A stretch of DNA of 64,000 nucleotides, from positions 124,001-188,000 of the forward strand of contig NZ_LOWB01000070.1 of assembly GCF_001522865.1 (NCBI RefSeq). The letters are read 5' to 3'. Origin of the DNA: Burkholderia sp. TSV86 (GTDB lineage: Bacteria; Pseudomonadota; Gammaproteobacteria; Burkholderiales; Burkholderiaceae). The notes under the pieces are model-generated. The model made no database searches. It saw nothing but the letters and a program-made list of their open reading frames with translations, and was not told where the DNA came from. Of the stretch, positions 1-10,013 are shown one piece after another; within the stretch, counting starts at the first letter, position 1, and each line of letters starts with the position of its first letter. Position numbers and translations under genes: made by a program.

Positions 1-1097
1 GAGAACTCGCCGATCTGCGCGAGCCCCGCGCCAACCGTCAGCGCGGTATTGAGCGGATAACGGAACGCGAGCACGAGCGCCGCTGCGGCGATTGTCTTGC
101 CGACCACGACGATCGCCGCGACTTCGAGCACGTGCAGCGGCTCGTCGATCAGCACGCGCGGATCGAACAGCATGCCCACGGAGATGAAGAACAGCACCGA
201 GAATGCGTCGCGCAGCGGCAGCGTCTCGTCGGCCGCGCAGCGGCTGAATTCCGATTCGCGCATCATCATGCCGGCGAAAAACGCGCCGAGCGCGAACGAC
301 ACGTCGAACAGCTTCGCCGCGCCGAACGCAACGCCCACCGCCGCCGCGATCATGCACAGCGTAAACAACTCGCGCGAGCCGGTACGCGCAACGAGCCACA
401 GCACACGAGGGAACACGCGCTTGCCGACCACAAGCATCAGCGAGACGAACGCGGCGACTTTCATCAACGTGAGGCCGAGCGCGTGCCACAGATTGCCGCC
501 CGCCGACGCGGCGCCGTGCGCATCGTGCGCGGCCTGCGTGCCGGCCGCGCCCGCGCCCACATCCGCGCCGCCGAGCAGCCCGGCCAGCGGCGGCAGCAGC
601 ACCAGCACGAGCACCATCACGAGATCCTCGACGACAAGCCAGCCGATCGCGATGCGCCCGTTGACCGATTCGACGAGCCCGCGCCCTTCGAGCGCGCGCA
701 ACAGCACCACCGTACTTGCAACCGACAGCGCAAGACCGAACACGAGCGCCCCGCCTACGTTCCATCCCCACAGCAGCGCAAGCCCCGCGCCGAGCGCCGT
801 CGCAACGGCGATCTGCACGATCGCGCCGGGCAGCGCGATCTTGCGGACCGCCAATAGATCGCCGAGCGAGAAATGCAAGCCGACCCCGAACATCAGCAGC
901 ATCACGCCAATTTCGGCGAGCTGCTGCGCGAGCGCGATGTCGCCGACGAAACCGGGCGTGCCCGGGCCGATCACGATGCCGGCGAGCAAATAGCCGACGA
1001 GCGGCGGCATTTTCAGCAGCGACGCGAGGTAACCGAAGATCATCGCGAGACCGAAACCGGCCGCGAGCAACGCAATCAGGCTAACGTCATGAGGCAT
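1..1097 (-). CDS. Kef-type monovalent cation:proton antiporter, YbaL/KefB-like (partial, C-terminus beyond window)
   Basis: The frame opens at the ATG at 1097 and stays open to the window edge, so about 365 N-terminal residues are present. The translation starts MPHDVSLIALLAAGFGLAMI and shows many hydrophobic helices, the stretch LLMFGVGLHFSLGDLLAVRK and the stretch FDVSFALGAFFAGMMMRESE, both typical of CPA2 antiporters of the KefB/KefC/YbaL kind. These inner-membrane proteins exchange K+ or Na+ for protons. A C-terminal TrkA-N nucleotide-binding domain would be expected but lies outside the window. A His/Ala/Gly-rich loop near residues 185-200 is the only unusual stretch. Subfamily assignment (YbaL versus KefB) is by general resemblance only. 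Confidence 0.85.
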   Translation of the reverse strand, partial: MPHDVSLIALLAAGFGLAMIFGYLASLLKMPPLVGYLLAGIVIGPGTPGFVGDIALAQQLAEIGVMLLMFGVGLHFSLGDLLAVRKIALPGAIVQIAVATALGAGLALLWGWNVGGALVFGLALSVASTVVLLRALEGRGLVESVNGRIAIGWLVVEDLVMVLVLVLLPPLAGLLGGADVGAGAAGTQAAHDAHGAASAGGNLWHALGLTLMKVAAFVSLMLVVGKRVFPRVLWLVARTGSRELFTLCMIAAAVGVAFGAAKLFDVSFALGAFFAGMMMRESEFSRCAADETLPLRDAFSVLFFISVGMLFDPRVLIDEPLHVLEVAAIVVVGKTIAAAALVLAFRYPLNTALTVGAGLAQIGEF

Positions 1098-1192
1098 CCT
1101 GGCATCCTTGCATGTAAATCATTCGTAAAGTTCAAGGATAAGGGATAGCGATGAACAACGGGTGAATTGAATCAGCTGCAACGCTGCGGCGC

Positions 1193-1240
1193 ACAAAAAC
1201 GCGCGGCCCCGCGCACAGCTGATCGTGCACGGGGCCGCGA
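1193..1240 (-). terminator. Rho-independent terminator after the LivK-like gene
   Basis: Arms CGCGGCCCCG (1202-1211) and CGGGGCCGCG (1230-1239) form a perfect 10-bp stem. Read on the minus strand the stem is followed closely by a TTTTT run (complement of the A-run at 1195-1199). It lies about 50 bp past the stop codon of the binding-protein gene. Confidence 0.8.
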
Positions 1241-1288
1241 AACGCCGAACCGGGCCCCGGAAGAGCGGGCCGCGTTGTTCGAAACGCC

Positions 1289-2431
1289 TTACATCTCGAC
1301 CTGATCGAGGAACGTCTTCTTGCCGTCCTTGTAGTTGTACAGCGAGATCACGCCATGCGTGAGATCGCCCTTTGAATCGAAGGTCGTCTCGCCGATCACT
1401 CCCTTGTACTTCGTCGTCGGAATCGCCGACAAAATCTTCGCCGGGTCTGTCGAATTCGTGCGCTTCATCGCATCGACGATGATGTAGACCGCGTCATACG
1501 CGAACGGCGCATCGAACCGGATCGGCTGGTTGAAGCGCTTCTCGTATTTCGCCTTGAACGCAGGGCCGCCCGGCATCTTCTCAACCGCCGCGCCCGCCTG
1601 CGAGCAGATGATGTTACCCACTGCATCGCCCGCCAGGCTCGCGAGCCCGTCGGTGCACACGCCGTCGCCCGAGAGAATCTTCGCGCGCAGGCCGAGCTGC
1701 TTGGCCTGCTTCGCGAACGGGCCACCCGTCGCGTCCATCCCGCCGTACATGATCGCGTCCGGGTTTTCCCCCTTGATCTTCGTCAGAATCGCGCGGAAAT
1801 CGACCGCCTTGTCGTTCGTCGCGTCGTGCGACAACACTTTCAGGCCGAGCGATTTCGCTTTTTTCTCGAATTCGTTCGCGAGGCCCTGGCCATACGCGGT
1901 CGAATCGTCAACGACGGCCACCGTCTTCACGCCCTTCGACGACGCATAGTTCGCCAGCGCCGGGCCCTGCTGCGCATCGGTCGCGACGACGCGGAAGGTG
2001 GTCTTGAAGCCTTGTTGCGTATAGGCCGGATTCGTTGCCGACGGCGAAATTTGCACGATGCCGGCGTCGCTGTAGATCTTCGAGGCCGGAATCGACGTAC
2101 CCGAGTTCAGGTGGCCGACCACGGCGACGACCTTGTCGTCGACCAGCTTCTGCGCGACCTGCGTGGCCGTGCGCGGGTCAGCCGCGTCGTCTTGCGCGTC
2201 GAGCTGGAGCGTGATTTTCTGGCCGCCGATCGTGAGGCCCTTCGCGTTGATCTCCTCGATGGCCAGACGCGCGCCGTTTTCATTGTCCTTGCCGAGGTGC
2301 GCGATGCCTCCCGTCAGCGGCTCGACGCTGCCAATCTTCACGACCTGATCCGCGGCCGCGTTCGACGCGGCCGCCGCCAGCAGCATTGCCGCCGCGCTGA
2401 GCGGCATTATTTTTTGCAGCTTGACATTCAT
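1289..2431 (-). CDS. Branched-chain amino-acid ABC transporter substrate-binding protein (LivK-like, orphan)
   Basis: The product is 380 residues, with an N-terminal signal peptide (KIMPLSAAAMLLAAAASNAA, cleavage near ADQ). The mature protein has the periplasmic type I binding fold typical of LivJ/LivK: IGSVEPLTGGIAHLGKDNENG at the start and VVAVVGHLNSGTSIPASKIY in the ligand cleft region. It should bind leucine/isoleucine/valine or a related amino acid in the periplasm. The ATG at 2431 has AGGGGA five bases upstream. No permease or ATPase genes are adjacent, so it either serves a transporter encoded elsewhere or has another ligand. A terminator follows. Confidence 0.92.
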   Translation of the reverse strand: MNVKLQKIMPLSAAAMLLAAAASNAAADQVVKIGSVEPLTGGIAHLGKDNENGARLAIEEINAKGLTIGGQKITLQLDAQDDAADPRTATQVAQKLVDDKVVAVVGHLNSGTSIPASKIYSDAGIVQISPSATNPAYTQQGFKTTFRVVATDAQQGPALANYASSKGVKTVAVVDDSTAYGQGLANEFEKKAKSLGLKVLSHDATNDKAVDFRAILTKIKGENPDAIMYGGMDATGGPFAKQAKQLGLRAKILSGDGVCTDGLASLAGDAVGNIICSQAGAAVEKMPGGPAFKAKYEKRFNQPIRFDAPFAYDAVYIIVDAMKRTNSTDPAKILSAIPTTKYKGVIGETTFDSKGDLTHGVISLYNYKDGKKTFLDQVEM

Positions 2432-2627
2432 GGGAGTCCCCTGTTTCCGATTCGTGTTGACCCAGTCCGCCGGACAGTGCGTGCGCGGCTGATGTCAGCG
2501 TGCAATCGTGCCGAAAAATATTTGTTTGAGCAAGGTAGATATCGGCGCACGTGATGGCTGCGGGAAAACCATGTCGCCCGGCATCGCCGCGCCGCAAAAA
2601 TGGGGGGCCGCCTTTTGCCGCGCAGCC

Positions 2628-2670
2628 GGGCACACAGGCAATCGGCTGCAAGCCGATTGCCTGTGTGCCC
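2628..2670. repeat. Perfect 20-bp inverted repeat with 3-nt loop
   Basis: Arms at 2628-2647 and 2651-2670 (starting GGGCACACAGGC) are exact reverse complements around the loop GCA. It lies between the 3' end of the Rieske/terpenoid operon and the 5' side of the LivK-like gene, both read on the minus strand. No U-run follows on either strand, so it is not a classical terminator, although it could end or protect the upstream mRNA. Confidence 0.75.
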
Positions 2671-2804
2671 GATGACGGCTTTCGCGACATCGCGCCAAAT
2701 CAAGCAAGACTGGGCGATGCATGATGTTTGCCGGATCAGCCTATTCGTTCGACAAACGGCTCGCGCAGCGCTGCACTCGCCGCATCCGGCAAAATATCTT
2801 CATG

Positions 2805-3773
2805 CTAGCCGGCTGATGAATAAAATTGCCGCGCCCAACGTTGAAATACCGCATATGGGCCGTTTCCGGCCCCGGGCCGGCCGTAGCCGGTGTAATCCCG
2901 GTTGCTCCAAACCATGATGTCTTCATTGAAGACCGGAACAAGCCATAAACGATGCAGTATGCGCGCGAGTATCGCGTAGATCGGATGCTGTAGCCACGAC
3001 GGCCATTTCGATAGCCATGAGAAACGAAATGAGATGCCATCGCGAAATGTCCATTGCAACGGCGCGATCTGCACCCCGCATGCAAATATCTTCGCTTCAA
3101 ACCCGAGCGCCTTCATCTGATGGTCGGACGATACACAGCCCAGTCCATGCACACCGATGATCGTGCTCCATTTCACGCTCCGCCACTTCATGTCGACCCG
3201 CATCGAAATCCTCGGCCCATCGACCACCGGCGGATGCGGCACCATCTCCTTCCATCGATGCAATGCGCCGAAATGCTCGAGGTCGTAGCCGTTCTCCGGC
3301 AAGTTCTGCATCACGCCGCGCAGCGTGTACGCACGGCCGATGGGCTTCGAAAAACCTTTCATATCGACCTCGGGTAACGCCCAGGTCGGCTCGAGTCCGC
3401 GTGCGTGCTGCCAAACGAATACGAAACCATTCCATTCGCATACGCGCAGGGTCCGCAGCGCGAATGCCCGGCCGCGCTCGCACGCGACACCGGCGCGCCG
3501 GCCGTCTGGTCCATATGCATAGCCATGAAACGGGCAAACGAGATTCTCGCCCTCGACAGTGCCGCCGCGTCCCAGATGCGCGCCTTGATGCGGGCAATAC
3601 GCGTCGACCGCACATGCAACGCCGAGTGCGGTTCGATACAACACGACGTCGCGCCCCATGAACGGCGTCGTCAATACTGTTCCCGGCTTCAACTCATGGC
3701 TAAAGCACAGTGCGAACCATCCGTCCGGATAGGGCAGCAGCGGAACTTCGGCCGCGCACACGGCATCATTCAT
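2805..3773 (-). CDS. Rieske non-heme iron oxygenase, terpenoid-cluster tailoring enzyme 1
   Basis: The product is 322 residues. A Rieske [2Fe-2S] centre is visible as C60-P-H62 and C80-P-F-H83. The mononuclear iron motif is D164-x2-H167-x4-H172 in ENGYDLEHFGALH. This is the architecture of the oxygenase (alpha) subunit of Rieske monooxygenases and desaturases such as the KshA and cholesterol-7-desaturase types, which oxidise hydrophobic ring systems using electrons from a separate reductase. No reductase or ferredoxin is in the cluster. The ATG has AGGAG seven bases upstream. It is the last gene of a minus-strand run with a Rieske paralogue, terpene synthase and methyltransferase, so oxidation of their terpenoid product is the likely role (inference). 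Confidence 0.88.
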   Translation of the reverse strand: MNDAVCAAEVPLLPYPDGWFALCFSHELKPGTVLTTPFMGRDVVLYRTALGVACAVDAYCPHQGAHLGRGGTVEGENLVCPFHGYAYGPDGRRAGVACERGRAFALRTLRVCEWNGFVFVWQHARGLEPTWALPEVDMKGFSKPIGRAYTLRGVMQNLPENGYDLEHFGALHRWKEMVPHPPVVDGPRISMRVDMKWRSVKWSTIIGVHGLGCVSSDHQMKALGFEAKIFACGVQIAPLQWTFRDGISFRFSWLSKWPSWLQHPIYAILARILHRLWLVPVFNEDIMVWSNRDYTGYGRPGAGNGPYAVFQRWARQFYSSAG

Positions 3774-3801
3774 CTCGATCTCCTACCAACGGTTGGGAAA
3801 A

Positions 3802-4821
3802 TCAACGCGCAAAGTGGCGGTTCGAGTTGCTACTGATGTCTTGCGCATAATCTGCCGTGCACGAATAGAACTGCGACGCCCAGCGACGAAAGATCATGAT
3901 CGACATTTCGCCCGCCATCAGCGTTGGGCGCATATCGTAATTCCGGTAATGCCAAATCAGCAGATCGCGTTTGAATTGCGGTACGAACCACAACCGGTAT
4001 GCGGCCGTCGCAAGTACTTCGTGCGCGATGCGTCTTATCGCGGCCGGCCATGACGACAAACGCTCGACACGCAATGCCACAAGCTCAATGCAGGTCCATC
4101 GGTCGGGCTCGATCTGCGTCGGAAATAGCACGACATGCGCATGCAGCCCCAGGCGCGGCAGCTCCATACGCGCGGCCATGCAGCCAAGACCGTGCATCGT
4201 GATATCGAGCTGCAGCGGCTGGCCGAGCAACACAAGCGTCGAGCGCATCGCCATCATATGGCCATCCGCTTGCGGCGGCTGCAGCACCGGGTTTGACCAA
4301 CCATGCACCGGTCCGAAATGATTGACATCGACACCGTTCTCCGCCGGATTCTGCAAGCTGCCGTTGAGCGTATGGCAACGCCCACGCGGAATCGAATAGC
4401 CGCTCAGATCGAGGGCTGGCAACGCCCATTGCGGGGCGTCGCCAACACTGCTGTGCCATGCAACGATGATGCCGTTCCACTCGCGCACGTGCCGCTGCCG
4501 CAGCATCGCCGCCGGCGGCTTCAGCGCGCCCGGTGCATGCGCGCAGGCTCCGTCCGGCCCGAATGCAAGATGATGAAACGGACAGACGAGATTTTCCCCG
4601 TCGACAACGCCGCCGTGCCCCAGGTGTGCGCCAAGATGCGGACAGTGCGGTTCGATCACGCGCAGCAACCCGGATCGCGTTCGATACATCACGACATCGT
4701 GCCCCGCGAAGCGTTTGACCACGACTGCGCCGCACTTCACGTCCCGGCTGTAACCGAGTGCAAACCAGCCGTCCGGGTAGCGGCCCAGTGATGCATCCCG
4801 ACATTCGTTGCGAGCCCTCAT
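3802..4821 (-). CDS. Rieske non-heme iron oxygenase, terpenoid-cluster tailoring enzyme 2
   Basis: The chosen start is the ATG at 4821, eight bases after AAGGA; the open frame also allows a TTG at 4842. The 339-residue product keeps the same spacing as its neighbour: C60-P-H62 and C80-P-F-H83 for the Rieske cluster, and ENGVDVNHFGPVH for the mononuclear iron (D-x2-H-x4-H). The two proteins share the opening YPDGWFAL and similar C-terminal RWASQFYS/RWARQFYS stretches, so they are tandem duplicates that have diverged. Both could act on successive positions of one terpenoid, or together as a hetero-oligomer. The gap to the downstream Rieske gene is 28 bp, consistent with one operon. The electron donor is not encoded nearby. 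Confidence 0.88.
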   Translation of the reverse strand: MRARNECRDASLGRYPDGWFALGYSRDVKCGAVVVKRFAGHDVVMYRTRSGLLRVIEPHCPHLGAHLGHGGVVDGENLVCPFHHLAFGPDGACAHAPGALKPPAAMLRQRHVREWNGIIVAWHSSVGDAPQWALPALDLSGYSIPRGRCHTLNGSLQNPAENGVDVNHFGPVHGWSNPVLQPPQADGHMMAMRSTLVLLGQPLQLDITMHGLGCMAARMELPRLGLHAHVVLFPTQIEPDRWTCIELVALRVERLSSWPAAIRRIAHEVLATAAYRLWFVPQFKRDLLIWHYRNYDMRPTLMAGEMSIMIFRRWASQFYSCTADYAQDISSNSNRHFAR

Positions 4822-4894
4822 CGATTTTTTCCTTACCGTCAAAACGCGATCTATGTTTGCCTATCGTCAACGTGATTCGCGGTCTACCGGCGAA

Positions 4895-5896
4895 TCATCC
4901 GCTATCACATTCCTCTGCGTGGTAGCGAGTGCTGAATCGATGGAACTCCGCATTTCCGGCGCTCATGTAGCCTAGCTCGGCAATATAGGCGCGCACGTCG
5001 GCCCGCTGGCCGAGCGCGCTCGCGGCAACCAAGTTCTGCGCATCGATCAGCCGCCGTTCGTTTAGCTCGCATAGCTCGGCAAGCCGGCATATCGCAGCCT
5101 GGGTATCGAGTTGCTCGACGCGCATCAAAATCCAAACTGCATTCAGCGCCTCCCTCGCCGACGATTCCTTGCGGAACGAAAAAAGATCATTGACGAGAAT
5201 CACCGAGTCGATCGCCGCATCACGCACGCCGATCAATGACTCGTCCAGTAAATCTCCCAGGTCGATGTCAAGCGCATATTCGGTTGTTAGCGTGATCCAG
5301 TGGCCAAATCCCTCGACATGCCTGAGCATGAGATATTCGTTGAATGACAGGTGCGCAACATCGATGGCTGACGGATTCGCCTGCATATCGATCTGCTCGC
5401 CGATGCAACCGATAAATCGCTGCCAGAAACGAGGGCGCGACGTGCGCACGCCATCCATCAATCGCAGCGTCTCGCACAAAAGCTGTGCGGACGGCGTATC
5501 CGAAGAGGAACATTTGCCGCCAATGGCAGCAATGAAATCGCCGCGCAGTGCATCGAGCCCCGGTTGATTGCCGTCCCGCGCGAATGTGGTAAATACATCG
5601 TCCATCAAGGTCACCACATTCATCAACTGCTCGACCGCATAGAGCCGCTCGTCCAGGGCGTTCGGGTAGCACAGTCCGCCATATGCCGGGATACGTTGCG
5701 ACAGAAAACGGCGTGCGGCCTGTTCGTTGCCGTAGTGACGCAGTAGATACGAATAGTTGTCGACGGCCAGTTGCTGCTCGATCGTGTCGTGCAGCGGATG
5801 CCATGCGGCCTTCAATTCAAGGCGCGGCGACGGAAAAAACAACCCATCCGACGCCGCCGCTCGATCCATTGCGCTTGCTACGCTGGATTTAGTCAT
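4895..5896 (-). CDS. Class I terpene synthase (sodorifen-synthase-like terpene cyclase)
   Basis: The product is 333 residues from the ATG at 5896 (GGAG six bases upstream); a GTG at 5926 would add ten. The Mg2+-binding NSE triad is intact: N236-D237-LF-S240-FR-K243-E244. A terminal RY pair sits at 324-325. The aspartate-rich motif is odd: D99-D100-VFTTF lacks the usual third acidic residue at +3 or +4. Class I cyclases ionise an allylic diphosphate and steer carbocation cyclisation in the cytosol. The methyltransferase gene ends 36 bp upstream, and dxs and idi lie across the divergent gap, so the likely substrate is a methylated or pre-cyclised C16 farnesyl diphosphate as in sodorifen formation. 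The exact product cannot be read from sequence. Confidence 0.88.
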   Translation of the reverse strand: MTKSSVASAMDRAAASDGLFFPSPRLELKAAWHPLHDTIEQQLAVDNYSYLLRHYGNEQAARRFLSQRIPAYGGLCYPNALDERLYAVEQLMNVVTLMDDVFTTFARDGNQPGLDALRGDFIAAIGGKCSSSDTPSAQLLCETLRLMDGVRTSRPRFWQRFIGCIGEQIDMQANPSAIDVAHLSFNEYLMLRHVEGFGHWITLTTEYALDIDLGDLLDESLIGVRDAAIDSVILVNDLFSFRKESSAREALNAVWILMRVEQLDTQAAICRLAELCELNERRLIDAQNLVAASALGQRADVRAYIAELGYMSAGNAEFHRFSTRYHAEECDSG

Positions 5897-5932
5897 ACGA
5901 CGCTCCGTATAAGAGCCGGTGTGCACGTGGGA

Positions 5933-7326
<1,394 letters not shown>

Positions 7327-9285
7327 ATGTATAACCTCCTCCAACACATCCGCTTACCCTGCGACCTCCGCACGCTCGAGCGCGCGACGCTCCCCCAACT
7401 CGCCGACGAGTTGCGCGCCTTCGTGCTTGACAGCGTATCGAAGACAGGCGGCCATCTCGCCTCAAACCTCGGCAGCGTCGAACTGGCGATTGCTTTGCAT
7501 TACGTATTTGACACGCCGCACGACCGCATCGTCTGGGATGTCGGCCATCAGTCATATCCACACAAAATCCTTACCGGCCGCCGCGACGCGATGCCGACCA
7601 TCCGCCAGTTCGGCGGGCTTTCCGGCTTCCCCCGCCGCTGCGAATCGCAATACGATGCGTTCGGCACCGCGCATTCGAGCACGTCGATTTCAGCCGCCCT
7701 CGGAATGGCACACGCGGCGCGGCTGCAATGCGTCGCGCGCCATTGCGTCGCCGTCATCGGCGACGGCGCACTATCCGCCGGCATCGCTTACGAAGCGCTG
7801 AACAACGCCGGCATCGTCGATGCATTGCCGTTAATCGTTGTCCTAAACGACAATGACATGTCGATCTCGCCATCGGTGGGCGCACTCAAGCACGCGCTCG
7901 GCAGGCTGATTGCGAGCCGGCCACAGATGCACGCCAAGCGGCATGCGCAGGATGTGCTGAATCTCGCGCGGTCAGCACGTCAGCCAGCCAACCGGCTCGA
8001 AGCACCGGCCGCCCCGGTGGCGTGGTTCGAAGAGTTCGGCTTCAACTACACCGGCCCGATCGATGGCCACGACGTCAATCAGTTGATCGACGCGCTGGCC
8101 AGCCTGAAACGCACGCCGGGTCCACATCTGCTGCATGTCGTCACACAGAAGGGCCACGGCTATCCGCAGGCCGAAGCTGATCCTATCCAGTATCACGGGC
8201 CCGGCAAATTCGATCCGGCCGTGGGCATCGTATCGGGTCAATCCAAGCGAAAAACCTATGCACAAGTCTTTTGCGAATGGCTATGCGACGAAGCCAAGCG
8301 CGATGAGCGCGTCGTCGCGATCACACCGGCGATGCGCGAGGGTTCTGGCCTCGTCGAATTCGAGCGGCGCTTCCCGGCCCGCTATTTCGATGTCGCAATC
8401 GCCGAGCAGCATGCGGTTACGTTCGCGGCCGGACTGGCGGCGGACGGCATGCGCCCCGTCGTCGCGATCTATTCAACGTTCCTGCAACGCGGCTACGATC
8501 AGTTGATCCACGACGTCGCGATCCAGAACTTGCCCGTCACGTTCGCGATCGACCGCGCGGGCATCGTCGGTGCAGACGGCGCGACACACACGGGCGCGTT
8601 CGATCTCGCGTATCTGCGTTGCATCCCCAATCTGATCGTGATGGCGCCGTCGAACGAGAACGAGTGCCGGCAAATGCTGCATACCGCGCTGCGGCAGCCT
8701 GGGCCTTGCGCGGTTCGTTATCCGCGTGGCGGTGGATCGGGCGCGGTGATCGAAGCGGAGATGACGGTGCTGCCGATTGGCGTCTCGGCACTGCTGCGTT
8801 CGAGCAATGCGCCGAACGGGCGGCGCATCGCACTGCTCGCGTTCGGGACGATGGTGGCACCGTCGTTGAGCGCGGCCGAAGCGCTCGACGCAACGGTGGT
8901 CGACATGCGCTTCGTCAAACCACTAGACATCGCCCGGCTGCGCGAGATCGCGTCGACCCACGAGGTTCTCGTCACGATCGAGGAAGGCTGCCTGCATGCA
9001 GGCGCTGGATCGGCTTGCGTCGAGGCGCTGGCAGACATGCTGATTTACCGTCCAGTGCTGCGCATCGGCTTGCCGGATACGTTCGTCGAACACGGCGAGC
9101 CGGAGGAATTATTGAAATTGAATGGGCTCGACCCTACCGGCATTCGAGTGTCAATCGAGCGTTTTGTCGCCCAGCTCGATAGGTGGCCCGCAGCGGCTGC
9201 CGCCAACGCAGCCACGGCGGCCACTGCAACCATTCTGCCGTTCGACGCAATGCTCGATAACGCTCCACACCCGTATTCGCTGTAA
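7327..9285 (+). CDS. dxs: 1-deoxy-D-xylulose-5-phosphate synthase, cluster copy
   Basis: The 652-residue thiamin-diphosphate enzyme condenses pyruvate and glyceraldehyde 3-phosphate, the first and usually flux-controlling step of the MEP pathway. Visible motifs are [14 protein letters not shown] near 75-90, the ThDP/Mg motif GDGALSAG near 145-152, and [12 protein letters not shown] near 359 with the catalytic Glu. The C-terminal transketolase domain is complete. Length is close to the usual 620-640. Being next to idi and divergent from a terpene synthase and methyltransferase, it is probably a dedicated second copy that raises precursor supply, as SodB does in the sodorifen cluster; a housekeeping dxs would be expected elsewhere. 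The Shine-Dalgarno (GGGA) is weak. Confidence 0.95.
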   Translation: MYNLLQHIRLPCDLRTLERATLPQLADELRAFVLDSVSKTGGHLASNLGSVELAIALHYVFDTPHDRIVWDVGHQSYPHKILTGRRDAMPTIRQFGGLSGFPRRCESQYDAFGTAHSSTSISAALGMAHAARLQCVARHCVAVIGDGALSAGIAYEALNNAGIVDALPLIVVLNDNDMSISPSVGALKHALGRLIASRPQMHAKRHAQDVLNLARSARQPANRLEAPAAPVAWFEEFGFNYTGPIDGHDVNQLIDALASLKRTPGPHLLHVVTQKGHGYPQAEADPIQYHGPGKFDPAVGIVSGQSKRKTYAQVFCEWLCDEAKRDERVVAITPAMREGSGLVEFERRFPARYFDVAIAEQHAVTFAAGLAADGMRPVVAIYSTFLQRGYDQLIHDVAIQNLPVTFAIDRAGIVGADGATHTGAFDLAYLRCIPNLIVMAPSNENECRQMLHTALRQPGPCAVRYPRGGGSGAVIEAEMTVLPIGVSALLRSSNAPNGRRIALLAFGTMVAPSLSAAEALDATVVDMRFVKPLDIARLREIASTHEVLVTIEEGCLHAGAGSACVEALADMLIYRPVLRIGLPDTFVEHGEPEELLKLNGLDPTGIRVSIERFVAQLDRWPAAAAANAATAATATILPFDAMLDNAPHPYSL

Positions 9286-9412
9286 TGTTCGCACTGCTAT
9301 CGTTACTCGGCAAAAGAAGCGGCATTCCAATCAACCGGCAAGCGCAGCGGTCAGCGCCAATCGCAGCATCCGTGCGCGCTGACACAGCAGCGCGGAAATA
9401 ACAGGAAACCAG

Positions 9413-9955
9413 ATGGAAGAGCGCTTGATCCTCGTCGATGCCGACGACCGCGCACTCGGCGTATGCGGCAAACTGCACGCTCACCGCGAGGGGTTGTTGC
9501 ATCGCGCATTCTCTATTTTCGTGTTCGATTACGCAGGCCGCTTGCTGCTACAGCAGCGAGCGCATGGCAAATATCACTCGGGCGGACTGTGGACCAACAC
9601 TTGCTGCGGACATCCGCGCCCCGGCGAAACATTACCGGATGCCACACGCCGCCGTCTGCACGAGGAAATGGGCTTCGTCTGCGAACTGCGGAAGGTCGAC
9701 ACGCTGCTATATCGCGAGCCGCTCGACAACGGGCTCGTCGAACACGAGTTTCTACATATCCACACCGGCGCGTCTCAGAATGTGCTCGCCCCGGATCCGG
9801 CCGAAGTTGCCGCGTGGCAATGGATCGATCTGCCGGCACTGTTCACATGGATCGCGGCAGACCCTGATGCATTCACTATCTGGTTCCGGCACATCGTCGC
9901 GCGGACGGGCAAAGGCGGCCTGTCGGCATGGGCCGCCAGCGCGGGCGCCGGCTGA
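9413..9955 (+). CDS. idi: Isopentenyl-diphosphate delta-isomerase, type I
   Basis: The 180-residue Nudix-fold enzyme interconverts IPP and DMAPP. The catalytic cysteine motif NTCCGHPRPGE is at about residues 62-72, and EHEF, carrying the second catalytic acid, is near 111. The Nudix-like helix R-RRLHEEMGF is intact. Many proteobacteria lack idi because the MEP pathway makes both isomers, so a copy here points to dedicated terpenoid supply, matching SodA of the sodorifen cluster. It follows dxs on the same strand after 127 bp that hold no gene, so the two are probably co-transcribed. It converges with the peptidase gene downstream. Confidence 0.95.
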   Translation: MEERLILVDADDRALGVCGKLHAHREGLLHRAFSIFVFDYAGRLLLQQRAHGKYHSGGLWTNTCCGHPRPGETLPDATRRRLHEEMGFVCELRKVDTLLYREPLDNGLVEHEFLHIHTGASQNVLAPDPAEVAAWQWIDLPALFTWIAADPDAFTIWFRHIVARTGKGGLSAWAASAGAG

Positions 9956-10013
9956 GGGCCGTTGGCGGCACCGCTGCCGTGCGCTGACGCATGGCTCGCC
10001 CGGCAAACATCCA

